Made by a program: the position numbers and the translations under genes. Positions 43,264 through 51,618 of a stretch of 64,000 bases of DNA are shown here, piece after piece. Location: NCBI GenBank assembly GCA_963742715.1, contig CAVUMR010000001.1:1116001-1180000 (forward strand), given 5' to 3'. The notes beneath the pieces are model-generated. The model saw nothing but the letters and a program-made list of their open reading frames with translations. It was not told the DNA's origin and did no database searches. This DNA comes from CAVUMR01 sp963742715. Lineage in GTDB: Bacteria > Actinomycetota > Actinomycetes > Mycobacteriales > Micromonosporaceae. Each line of letters starts with the position of its first letter. Positions within the stretch are counted from its first letter, which is position 1.

Positions 43264-43366
43264 CCAAGAGTCCGATGTCTGTCACCGGTGATCGACCGGA
43301 CGGCCCATGCCCGGAACGCCCGTACCCGGCTACCTTCCGACCGGCGGACAACATTCATGGGGGTTG

Positions 43367-45613
43367 ATGGTGCGATCGCGCGCGCTCATCTCGGTCATCA
43401 GCGGTGCCGTACTCGTCGTAGGCGGCCTGATCGCCCCGGCCGCGAGCAGCGCCGCAGCTCCGGCCCTGAGCAGCGCCGCAGCCCCGGCCGTGAGCAGCGC
43501 CGCCGCGGTCGCCGCCCCGTTCCAGACCCTGTCCGCCGGCGATTCGCACACCTGCGGCATCCGTACCGACGGCACGCTGTGGTGCTGGGGCGGCAACGGT
43601 CTCGGCCAGCTCGGCAACGGCACGACCTCCTTCGCGGTACCGACCCCGGGGCAGGTTAGTACGGACCCCAACTGGAACCACGTGGCCGCCGGCAACTACC
43701 ACACCTGCGCCACCCGTACCGGACACACGCTCTGGTGCTGGGGCTCCAACGCGAGCGGCCAGCTCGGCAACGGCACCACCACCGACAGCGCGTCCCCGGT
43801 ACAGATCGGCGGCACGGTCTGGTCGAACGTGGCGGTCGGCGTGAACGTGACCTGCGCGACCCGTACCGACCACACCCTGTGGTGCTGGGGCCGCAACAGC
43901 GACGGCCAGCTCGGCGACGGCACGACCACGAAGCGGCTCACGCCGACCCAGGTCGGTACCGCGGCTGTCTGGGCCGGCGTGGCGGTCGGCGGCACACAGA
44001 CCTGCGCAACCCGTACCGACGGCACGCTCTGGTGCTGGGGCGCCAACTTCTACGGCCAGGTCGGCGACGGCACCACCACGAAGCGGCTCACCCCGGTGCA
44101 GGTCGGTACCGCGACCACCTGGAACGAGGTGAGCACCGGCTACCAGCACAGCTGTGCGACGCGTACCGACCAGACGCTGTGGTGCTGGGGCTACAACGGC
44201 CACGGCCAGCTCGGCGTCGGCACCACCACGGAGAAGAACCGCAACCCGCTACAGGTCACCACGTACCTCGAGTGGATCGCGGTCGACGCCGGCGACTACT
44301 CGACCTGCGGAATCCGCCCGAACCACCTGGTGTCGTGCTGGGGCAACAACGGCTGGGGCCAGGTCGGTGACGGCACGTCGATCACCCGGACCTCGCCGGC
44401 GACGATCAGCACCTACACCTTCGACGCGATCGCGGCCGGCGGGCGGCACGCCTGCGGCGTCACGCACGACAGCACGGCCGGTACCCGATGCTGGGGCGAG
44501 AACTCGTTCGGGCAGTTCGGCACCGGTGCGGTGAACCTGGGCACGCTCGCCGTGTCCGAGCCGTACCCGGTCAGCGGGAACTGGACCTCGGTGGCCGCCG
44601 GCGAGACCCACGGCTGCGCGACCAAGCCGAACCACTCGCTGTGGTGCTGGGGTACCAACACCACCGGCGAGCTCGGCAACGGCAGCACCCTCACGTTCTT
44701 CATGCCGTCACAGGTGGGCCTGGACAAGACCTGGGCGGTGGCCGCGGTCGGCGGCCAGCACACCTGCGCCACCCGTAGCGACGGCAGCCTGTGGTGCTGG
44801 GGCGACAACACCAACCGCCAGGTGGGTGACGGCACCAGCGTCAACCGGACCACCCCGGTGCGGATCGGTACCGGCGGCACCTGGGCGACCGTGTCCGCGG
44901 ACGGCCTGCACAGCTGCGCGATCCGTACCGACCACAGCCTGTGGTGCTGGGGCGGCAACGGCACCGGCGAGCTGGGCGACGGCACCACCACCAACCGGTC
45001 CACGCCCACCCGGGTCGGCACCGACACCAACTGGGCCACGGTGGACGCCGGCGGCGGCCACACCTGCGCCACCCGTACCGACGGGTCGCTGTGGTGCTGG
45101 GGCTACAACTTCTTCGGCGGGGTCGGCGACGGTACGACCACCCAGCGACTGTCGCCGGTGCGGGTCGGTACCGGTACCGACTGGGCCACGGTGAGCGCCG
45201 GGTACCGGCACAGCTGCGGCACGCAGACCGACGGCAGCCTGTGGTGCTGGGGCGACAACACCTACGGCCAGCTCGGCGACGGCGGCACCACCATGCGGCT
45301 GAGCCCGGTCCAGCTCACCACCGGTGGACCGTGGAGTGCGGTGGCGGCCGGCTACGGGCACACCTGCGCCACCGGTACCGACCATTCACTGTGGTGCTGG
45401 GGCGACAACCGGTACGGCTCGCTCGGCGACGGCACGGCGAACTCGCACCTGGTGCCCACCCGCGTCGGCGCGGGTACGACCTGGGCCATGCCATCCGCGG
45501 ACGGGTACGTGTCCTGCGCGACCCGTACCGACAGCACGCTGCGCTGCTGGGGCTTCGGCGCCGGCGGCGCGCTCGGATACCAACTTCCGGTAGGCCAGTT
45601 CCCGGTGCTCTGA
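43367..45613 (+). CDS. secreted RCC1-repeat protein (14 repeats)
   Basis: A 748-aa protein. ATG 43367 starts MVRSRALISVISGAVLVVGG, a Sec signal peptide followed by an Ala/Ser-rich stretch. The mature part contains 14 RCC1-type repeats of about 48 residues, each with a core like LWCWGxNxxGQLGxGTT and a preceding CATRTD or CGIRTD. Fourteen blades suggest two seven-bladed propellers. Each repeat has two cysteines (HTCATRTD and LWCWG), so intrablade disulfides are likely, fitting an extracellular protein. The last repeat is degenerate (LRCWGFGAGGALGY). It probably binds proteins or polysaccharides outside the cell; the partner is unknown. Confidence 0.87.
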   Translation: MVRSRALISVISGAVLVVGGLIAPAASSAAAPALSSAAAPAVSSAAAVAAPFQTLSAGDSHTCGIRTDGTLWCWGGNGLGQLGNGTTSFAVPTPGQVSTDPNWNHVAAGNYHTCATRTGHTLWCWGSNASGQLGNGTTTDSASPVQIGGTVWSNVAVGVNVTCATRTDHTLWCWGRNSDGQLGDGTTTKRLTPTQVGTAAVWAGVAVGGTQTCATRTDGTLWCWGANFYGQVGDGTTTKRLTPVQVGTATTWNEVSTGYQHSCATRTDQTLWCWGYNGHGQLGVGTTTEKNRNPLQVTTYLEWIAVDAGDYSTCGIRPNHLVSCWGNNGWGQVGDGTSITRTSPATISTYTFDAIAAGGRHACGVTHDSTAGTRCWGENSFGQFGTGAVNLGTLAVSEPYPVSGNWTSVAAGETHGCATKPNHSLWCWGTNTTGELGNGSTLTFFMPSQVGLDKTWAVAAVGGQHTCATRSDGSLWCWGDNTNRQVGDGTSVNRTTPVRIGTGGTWATVSADGLHSCAIRTDHSLWCWGGNGTGELGDGTTTNRSTPTRVGTDTNWATVDAGGGHTCATRTDGSLWCWGYNFFGGVGDGTTTQRLSPVRVGTGTDWATVSAGYRHSCGTQTDGSLWCWGDNTYGQLGDGGTTMRLSPVQLTTGGPWSAVAAGYGHTCATGTDHSLWCWGDNRYGSLGDGTANSHLVPTRVGAGTTWAMPSADGYVSCATRTDSTLRCWGFGAGGALGYQLPVGQFPVL

Positions 45614-45623
45614 CGAAACAGGG

Positions 45624-47087
45624 CTACGCCCGGCCGACGAGCGCGGCGGCGCGATCCCAGGCGGCCGGGTCGCCTTGTGGCTCGTACCGGCGCAATTGTC
45701 GGGTACCGGCGACCAGCTCGCGCATCGCGGCGAGCGTCGCCGGCCCCCCATCGGCACGGGCCTGCACCAGCACGTTGCCCAGCGCGGCCGCCTCCACCGG
45801 GCCGGCGACCACCGGCAACCCGGTCGCGTCCGCGGTCAACTGGCACAGCAGCGGGTTCCGGGCGGCTCCGCCGACCAGGTGTACGACGTCCACGGCGCGA
45901 CCGGAGAGCCGCATTGCGTCGCGCAGTGCGGACCGGTGCCCGAGCGCGAGGCTCTCCAGTACGCACCGGACGTAACCTGGCCGATCAACTGGCGCCGGCT
46001 GGCCGGTACCCCCGCAGAAAGCGTCGATCCGGGCGGGCATCGCGTCGCGTCCGGGCGCGGTGGGGGCCAGGAAGCTCGCGTGGTCCGGGTCGACCAGCGC
46101 GGCGAACGGTGGCGCGTCGGCGGCGGCCTCGACCAGTGCGGCGGTGTCCGGCTCGGACCAGGCGCGCTGGCACTCCTGCAGCAGCCACAGGCCCATGACG
46201 TTGCGCAGGTACCGGATGGTGCCGTCGACGCCGACCTCGTTGGTGAAGTTCGCCTGCCGGCTGTCCCCGGTGAGCACCGGCGCGGGAAGTTCGACTCCGA
46301 CCAGCGACCAGGTGCCGGTACACACATACGCGAAGTTGTCGCTGGTCGCCGGCACCGCCACCACCGCCGACGCGGTGTCGTGCGAGCCGACCGCGACCAG
46401 TTTCCCGGTCACGCCCGTGTGCGGGAGTAGGCGCCCGATCGGACTGCCGGGCTCGCGCAGTGGCGGCAGCAACCGGGCGAACGAGGAATCCGCCCACTCC
46501 CCGGTCGTGACGTCGTACAGCGCGGTCGTCGACGCGTTGGTACGTTCCGCCCCCACCGAACCGGTCAGCCAGTAGCCGAGCAGGTCCGGGATCAGCAGCA
46601 ACGTGCGCGCGGCGTCCAGTCGAGCCGGCGGCTCGGCGTACAACTGGTAGATCGTGTTGAACGGCAGGTGCTGGATGCCGGTCGTCTCGTACAGCTTCGC
46701 CCGGTCCACCGGCGCGTCCACCGCGTCGGTGCGGGAGTCGCGATAGTGGTACGGCAGGCCGAGCAGCGCACCGGATTCGTCCAGCAACCCGTAGTCGATC
46801 GCCCACGAGTCGATGCCGGCCGAGCGCAGGCCGCCGGCCTCATCAGGGCCGGCGCGATGTTCGGCGTCGCGCAGCCCGGCCAGGATCCCCCGGTAGAGCG
46901 CCAGGATGTCCCAGTGCAGCCCGTCCGGCAGCCGCACCGGCTCGTTCGGGAACCGCGCCACCTCCGTCAGCTCCACAGTGGACGGACTGATCGCGCCCAC
47001 CATCACCCGGCCGCTGGAAGCGCCCAGGTCCACGGCCGCATAGCGCCGGGGCATCGCGGCCGCCGCCGAGGAGGGACCGCGCGTCAT
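45624..47087 (-). CDS. rhaB: rhamnulokinase
   Basis: A 487-aa FGGY-family kinase. YAAVDLGASSGRVMVG near residue 16 is the ATPase phosphate-1 motif; IDSWAIDYGLLDESG, VGSHDTASAVVAVP and HLVGGAARNPLLCQLTAD match L-rhamnulokinase, which phosphorylates L-rhamnulose at O-1. ATG 47087 overlaps the stop of the aldolase/dehydrogenase gene (ATGA); an internal ATG at 47054 is a possible alternative. It is the third gene of the rhaI-rhaD-rhaB operon and converges on the RCC1 gene with a 10-nt gap. Confidence 0.9.
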   Translation of the reverse strand: MTRGPSSAAAAMPRRYAAVDLGASSGRVMVGAISPSTVELTEVARFPNEPVRLPDGLHWDILALYRGILAGLRDAEHRAGPDEAGGLRSAGIDSWAIDYGLLDESGALLGLPYHYRDSRTDAVDAPVDRAKLYETTGIQHLPFNTIYQLYAEPPARLDAARTLLLIPDLLGYWLTGSVGAERTNASTTALYDVTTGEWADSSFARLLPPLREPGSPIGRLLPHTGVTGKLVAVGSHDTASAVVAVPATSDNFAYVCTGTWSLVGVELPAPVLTGDSRQANFTNEVGVDGTIRYLRNVMGLWLLQECQRAWSEPDTAALVEAAADAPPFAALVDPDHASFLAPTAPGRDAMPARIDAFCGGTGQPAPVDRPGYVRCVLESLALGHRSALRDAMRLSGRAVDVVHLVGGAARNPLLCQLTADATGLPVVAGPVEAAALGNVLVQARADGGPATLAAMRELVAGTRQLRRYEPQGDPAAWDRAAALVGRA

Positions 47088-49135
47088 CGCAGGAACGCGG
47101 CCGCCACGCCACCGTCGACAGGCACGTGCAGTCCGGTGGTCCGGGACAGGTCACCGGCCGCGAGGACGTACACCGCGGCCGCGACATGCTCGGGCAGTAC
47201 CTCGTCGCCCAGCAACGTGCGCTTGGCGTAGAACGCGCCCAGCTCGGACTCTGGCACGCCGTACACCGCCGCCCGCTGCGCGCCCCAGCCGCTGGCGAAG
47301 ATGCCCGAGCCGCGTACCACCGCGTCCGGGTTCACTCCGTTCACCCGGATGCCGTGCCTGCCCAGCTCGGCCGCGAGCAGTCGTACCTGATGCGCCTGAT
47401 CGGCCTTGGCCGCGCCGTACCCGATATTGTCCGGACCTGCGAAAACACTGTTCTTGCTGACGACGTACACGAGGTCGCCGCCCATCGCCTGGGCGATCAT
47501 CACGCGGGCGGTTTCCCGGGCCACCAGGAACGAGCCGCGGGCCATCACGTCGTGCTGCAGGTCCCAGTCGCGGCCGGACGTGTCCAGCAGCGGCTTGGAG
47601 ATGGACAGGCCGGCGTTGTTGACGACGAGATCCACCCCGCCGAACGCGAGCACCGCCGCGCGTACCGCGGCGTTGATCTGCTCTTCGTCGGTGACGTCGA
47701 CGGTGACCGGCACCGCGACGTCGGTCGACCCGATGCCGGCGGCCACCTCGGCGGCGGCCGGACCGTTGAGGTCGGCGACCGCCACGCACGCGCCCTCGGC
47801 GGCGAGCCGCTCGGCCACCGCGCGGCCGATGCCGGACCCGCCACCGGTGACCAGGGCGACCCGGCCGACCAGCGGTTTCGGCGTCGGCAGCCGGGCGAGC
47901 TTGGCCTCCTCCAGCGCCCAGTATTCGATCCGGAACTTCTCCGACTCCGGAATCGGCGCGTACGTCGACACAGCCTCCGCGCCGCGCATCACGTTGATCG
48001 CGTTGAGGTAGAACTCGCCGGCCACCCGCGCGGTCTGCTTGTTCGCGCCGAAGGAGAACATGCCGACGCCGGGCACCAGCACGACGGCCGGATCCGCGCC
48101 GCGCATCGGCGGCGAATCGGAGTCCGCGTACCGCCGGTAGTAGGCCGCGTAGTCGTCCCGGTAGGTCGCGTGCAACTCGCGCAGCCGCTCCTCGACCCGG
48201 TCCAGCGGTGCGTCGGCGGGGAGGTCGAGAACGAGCGGGCGCACCTTGGTACGCAGGAAATGGTCCGGGCAGGACGTGCCGAGCGCGGCCAGCCGTGCAT
48301 GCTCGGAGCGGGACAGGAAGTCGAGTACGACGTCCGAGTCGGTGTAGTGGCCGACCTGCGGCCGGTCGGTCGAGGCGAGCCCGCGGAGCAGCGGAAACAG
48401 CGCCGCGGCCCGTGCGTGTCGGGCCTCGGTGGGCAGCGGCGTCCAGTCGGGCACCGTCGCGCCGAACGGCTCGGCCCGCCCGCGCTCGGCGATGAACACC
48501 GCTGCGGTACGGATGATGTCGAGCGAGTTCGCCTCGCACTCCTGTGAGGTGTCGCCCCACGCGGTGATGCCGTGCCCGCCGAGGATCACGCCGATGGCGC
48601 GCGGGTTGGCACGGCGTACCGCGGCGATGTCCAGTCCGAGCTGGAAGCCGGGGCGCCGCCACGGCACCCACGCGACCCGGTCGCCGAAGCACTCCTTGGT
48701 CAGCGCCTCGCCGTCGGCCGCGGTGGCGAGCGCGATGCCCGAGTCCGGGTGCAGGTGGTCGACGTGCGCGGCGTCCACCAGCCCGTGCATCGCGGTGTCG
48801 ATGGACGGGGCCGCGCCGCCCTTGCCGTGCAGGCAGAAGTCGAACGCGGCCACCATCTCGTCCTCGCGCTCCACCCCCGGGTACACGTCCACCAGCGCGC
48901 GCAGCCGATCCAGCCGCAGCACCGCGAGCCCGGCCTCGGTCAGCGTGCCGAGATCCCCGCCGGAGCCCTTGACCCACATGAGGTCCACCGGCTGGTTGGT
49001 GACCGGATCGGTGGCCGTCGCCTTGGCCGACGCGTTGCCGCCGGCGTAGTTGGTGTTCCGCGGATCGGCGCCGAGCCGGTGGGACCGGTCGAGCAGCTCC
49101 GTCACCGCCGGGGGCGCTCCGCCTGGATCGGTCAC
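47084..49135 (-). CDS. rhaD: bifunctional rhamnulose-1-phosphate aldolase/short-chain dehydrogenase
   Basis: 683 aa from GTG 49135, which overlaps the rhaI stop (GTGA); a GTG nine bases upstream is also possible. The N-terminal half is a class II aldolase: NTNYAGGNASAKA, MWVKGSGGDLG, and zinc-binding HVDHLHPDSGIA. Residues about 425-683 are an SDR: VALVTGGGSGIGRAVAERLA, VNNAGLSIS, and YGAAKADQ with catalytic Tyr/Lys. This fusion (RhaEW type) splits rhamnulose-1-P into dihydroxyacetone phosphate and L-lactaldehyde and oxidises the latter towards lactate. It is the second gene of the catabolic operon. Confidence 0.9.
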   Translation of the reverse strand: MTDPGGAPPAVTELLDRSHRLGADPRNTNYAGGNASAKATATDPVTNQPVDLMWVKGSGGDLGTLTEAGLAVLRLDRLRALVDVYPGVEREDEMVAAFDFCLHGKGGAAPSIDTAMHGLVDAAHVDHLHPDSGIALATAADGEALTKECFGDRVAWVPWRRPGFQLGLDIAAVRRANPRAIGVILGGHGITAWGDTSQECEANSLDIIRTAAVFIAERGRAEPFGATVPDWTPLPTEARHARAAALFPLLRGLASTDRPQVGHYTDSDVVLDFLSRSEHARLAALGTSCPDHFLRTKVRPLVLDLPADAPLDRVEERLRELHATYRDDYAAYYRRYADSDSPPMRGADPAVVLVPGVGMFSFGANKQTARVAGEFYLNAINVMRGAEAVSTYAPIPESEKFRIEYWALEEAKLARLPTPKPLVGRVALVTGGGSGIGRAVAERLAAEGACVAVADLNGPAAAEVAAGIGSTDVAVPVTVDVTDEEQINAAVRAAVLAFGGVDLVVNNAGLSISKPLLDTSGRDWDLQHDVMARGSFLVARETARVMIAQAMGGDLVYVVSKNSVFAGPDNIGYGAAKADQAHQVRLLAAELGRHGIRVNGVNPDAVVRGSGIFASGWGAQRAAVYGVPESELGAFYAKRTLLGDEVLPEHVAAAVYVLAAGDLSRTTGLHVPVDGGVAAAFLR

Positions 49136-50298
49136 GCACCCCACCCGGCCTGCTGGCCGCCGACCCGGTCCGCGGCGATCCGCTCGGCGTACCCGGAGCG
49201 GGCGTACGCGGCCATCGGATCCGGATCGAGCCCCTGGTCGGTACGCAACTGGGCGAGCAGCGGCCGGACATCGGTGTTGTACGCGTCCATCAGTACCGCG
49301 TGCGCGCCCAGTACGTCACCGGCCCGCTGCGCGGTCGCGAGCGCCGGCTGGTCCACCAGCAGCGCCTTCGCGGTGGCCTCCTGCACGTTCATCACCGAGC
49401 GGATCTGCCCGGGAATCTTCGGCTCGATGTTGTGGCACTGGTCGAGCATGAAGTTCACGCCGCTGTCCTCGGCGAGGCCGCCGCCGCGTACCACCTCGAA
49501 CATGATCCGGAACAGCTGGAACGGGTCGGCCGCACCGACCATCAGGTCGTCGTCGGCGTAGAACCGGGAGTTGAAGTCGAACGCGCCGAGCTTCCGCTCG
49601 CGCAACAGGAACGCCACGATGAACTCGATGTTGGTACCCGGCGCGTGGTGCCCGGTGTCCACCACCACCTGCGCCTGCTCGCCGAGGTTGCGGCAGTGCG
49701 CGTACGCGGTGCCCCAGTCCGGTACGTCGGTGCTGTAGAAGGACGGCTCGAACAGCTTGTACTCCAGCAGCATCCGCTGGCCGTCGCCGAGCCGTTGGTA
49801 CACCTCGGCCAGGCACTCGGCGAGCCGGTACTGCCGGGACCGGATGTCGTCCTGGCCCGGATAGTTGGTGCCGTCGGCGAACCACAGCTTGAGGTCGCGC
49901 GATCCGGTGGCGTCCATGATGTCGACGCATTCGAGCAGGTGGTCCACGGCTTTGCGGCGTACCGCGGCGTCGGGATGCGCGACGCTGCCGAGCCGGTAGT
50001 CGTCGTCCTGGAAGGTGTTGGCGTTGATCACCCCGAGTCGTACGCCGTGCTCCTTCGCGTGCTGCGCGAGGTCGGCGTAGTCGTCGACCTTGTCCCACGG
50101 AATGTGCAGGGACACTGTCGGCGCGACTCCGGTGTACCGGTGCACCTGTGCCGCGTCGGCGATCTTCTCGTACGGGTCGCGCGGCACTCCGGGCTGGCCG
50201 AACACCTTGAACCGGGTACCGGAATTGCCGAACGCCCAGGACGGGAGCTCGATCCGTTGCGACTTCAACGCCGTCAGCACGGCGGACGGCTCGCTCAT
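49132..50298 (-). CDS. rhaI: L-rhamnose isomerase
   Basis: A 388-aa TIM-barrel protein of the RhaI type found in actinobacteria, pseudomonads and rhizobia. SWAFGNSGTRFKVFGQPG at about 20-37 is the family signature; metal ligands are expected in LLEYKLFEPSFYSTD (Glu/Lys), VVDTGHHAPGTN (Asp/His/His) and GAFDFNSRFYADDDLM. It interconverts L-rhamnose and L-rhamnulose, the first cytosolic step. It is the first gene of the minus-strand rha operon, 82 nt downstream of the operator at 50380. Confidence 0.9.
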   Translation of the reverse strand: MSEPSAVLTALKSQRIELPSWAFGNSGTRFKVFGQPGVPRDPYEKIADAAQVHRYTGVAPTVSLHIPWDKVDDYADLAQHAKEHGVRLGVINANTFQDDDYRLGSVAHPDAAVRRKAVDHLLECVDIMDATGSRDLKLWFADGTNYPGQDDIRSRQYRLAECLAEVYQRLGDGQRMLLEYKLFEPSFYSTDVPDWGTAYAHCRNLGEQAQVVVDTGHHAPGTNIEFIVAFLLRERKLGAFDFNSRFYADDDLMVGAADPFQLFRIMFEVVRGGGLAEDSGVNFMLDQCHNIEPKIPGQIRSVMNVQEATAKALLVDQPALATAQRAGDVLGAHAVLMDAYNTDVRPLLAQLRTDQGLDPDPMAAYARSGYAERIAADRVGGQQAGWGA

Positions 50299-50379
50299 GA
50301 TTGACAGCTCCTGTACCAGCCCACGCCCACTGAACGGGCCGCGCGGCGGTTCACGCGCAATGAGCGTGAGACTCCGATA

Positions 50380-50391
50380 TGAATCGTTTCA
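50380..50391. promoter_or_regulatory. LacI-type operator upstream of rhaI
   Basis: TGAATCGTTTCA is a near-palindrome (TGAAWCGWTTCA) of the LacI-family type. It begins 4 nt after the predicted -10 box of the rhaI promoter, where a bound repressor would block transcription. The reverse-complement copy lies at 51540 before the rhamnose ABC operon. Confidence 0.75.
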
Positions 50392-50395
50392 CCGC

Positions 50396-50424
50396 ATGCT
50401 AGGCTCCCCGCCAGCGGAGGTCAA
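50396..50424 (-). promoter_or_regulatory. promoter of the rhaI-rhaD-rhaB operon
   Basis: On the minus strand TTGACC (50424-50419), exactly 17 nt, then TAGCAT (50401-50396), close to the sigma70 consensus. The -35 region ends 9 nt before the LacI-family start codon, so the two divergent genes share a very compact control region. Confidence 0.7.
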
Positions 50425-50432
50425 GGAGCGCC

Positions 50433-51443
50433 ATGGTCGGCATCAAGGACGTAGCCAGGCGGGCGAGAGTCTCGGTCGGCACCGTGTCGAACGTGATCAA
50501 CCGCCCCAACCTGGTCTCCGCCGACGTACGGGCGCGGGTCACCGCCGCGATCGAGGAGCTGGGGTACGTACGCAGCGAGTCGGCCCGCCACCTGCGCGCC
50601 GGCCGTAGCCGGATCATGGCCCTGCTCGTGCTGGACATGGCCAACCCGTTCTTCGCCGAGATCGCCCGCGGTGCCGAGCAGGTGGCCCGCGGGTCCGGGC
50701 TCGGCGTGATGCTCTGCAACAGCCGGCAGGACCCCGGCGACGAGGCCGACTACCTGTCCCTCTTCGCCGAGCAGCGGGTACGCGGGCTGCTGGTCACGCC
50801 GGCCGACGCGAGCAGCGGCAACCTGGTCAAGTTCCGCCGGTACCGCATCCCGTACGTGCTGGTGGACCGGGTCAGCCCGGCCGCACAGGGCTGCTCGGTA
50901 TCGGTCGACGACGTGCTCGGCGGCGACCTCGCGGTGAGCCACCTGGTCGCCGGCGGGCACACCGCGATCGCGTACATCAGCGGCCCGGCCGGACTGGCCC
51001 AGTGCCGCGACCGGCGCGCCGGCGCGGAAGCCGCCGTGGCCCGGGCCGGGCTGCCCCCGACCGCGCTGACCGTGCTCGAAGTGGAGCAGATGACGCTCAC
51101 CTCCGGCCGGGACGCGGGAGCCCGGCTGCTCGGGCTCGCCCAGCGGCCGACCGCGGTGTTCTGCGTCAACGACCTGGTCGCGCTCGGGATCCTGCAGGCG
51201 ATGTTCGCGGCCGGGGTACGGGTGCCGGAGGACATGTCGATCGTCGGGTACGACGACATCGAGTTCGCCGCCGCGGCGGCGGTGCCGCTCACCTCGGTAC
51301 GCCAGCCCGCGTACCGGATGGGACAGAACGCCGCCGAGCTGCTGATCGAGGAGACCGGCGACGACGCCGCGACCCACCGGCACCGCAGCGTGGTGTTCCA
51401 GCCCGAGCTGGTGGTACGCGGGTCGAGCCTGCCCCGCCGCTGA
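50433..51443 (+). CDS. LacI-family regulator of rhamnose utilisation
   Basis: A 336-aa repressor. Residues 1-50 are the LacI HTH and hinge (IKDVARRARVSVGTVSNVIN, GYVRSESARHLRAG). The remainder is a periplasmic-binding-like sensor: LVLDMANPFFAEIARGAEQV, YVLVDRVSP, GHTAIAYISGP, VFCVNDLVALGIL. ATG 50433 follows TCAAGGAGCGCC. It lies between the catabolic and transport operons, both of which carry the operator TGAAWCGWTTCA next to their promoters. Binding of L-rhamnose or a metabolite probably relieves repression; the inducer is inferred. Confidence 0.88.
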   Translation: MVGIKDVARRARVSVGTVSNVINRPNLVSADVRARVTAAIEELGYVRSESARHLRAGRSRIMALLVLDMANPFFAEIARGAEQVARGSGLGVMLCNSRQDPGDEADYLSLFAEQRVRGLLVTPADASSGNLVKFRRYRIPYVLVDRVSPAAQGCSVSVDDVLGGDLAVSHLVAGGHTAIAYISGPAGLAQCRDRRAGAEAAVARAGLPPTALTVLEVEQMTLTSGRDAGARLLGLAQRPTAVFCVNDLVALGILQAMFAAGVRVPEDMSIVGYDDIEFAAAAAVPLTSVRQPAYRMGQNAAELLIEETGDDAATHRHRSVVFQPELVVRGSSLPRR

Positions 51444-51498
51444 CCGCGGCCCGGCTCGCGCGTCGCCGGGCGAAGGGGCGACCGGCGCGGAGTGACCC

Positions 51499-51527
51499 TT
51501 GACACCCTCCGGAGGGCTCAGTAGCGT
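51499..51527 (+). promoter_or_regulatory. promoter of the rhamnose ABC transporter operon
   Basis: TTGACA (51499-51504), 17 nt, TAGCGT (51522-51527). The -35 box is a perfect consensus. The LacI-type operator follows 12 nt after the -10 box. Confidence 0.7.
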
Positions 51528-51539
51528 CAGCGGTCACGG

Positions 51540-51551
51540 TGAAACGATTCA
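51540..51551. promoter_or_regulatory. LacI-type operator upstream of the rhamnose ABC operon
   Basis: TGAAACGATTCA is the exact reverse complement of the operator at 50380 and occupies the same position, just downstream of the -10 box near the transcription start. Confidence 0.75.
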
Positions 51552-51618
51552 TGTTGATGAACCGGATCGATTGAGCTCAGCCCGGCCACAGAAGCGCCTC
51601 GATACCTGGAGCGCACGC

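Noticed and set aside
50305..50432. Riboswitch upstream of the rhamnose genes
   Set aside because: The region is fully explained by a promoter and a LacI operator; no conserved aptamer-like structure is visible.
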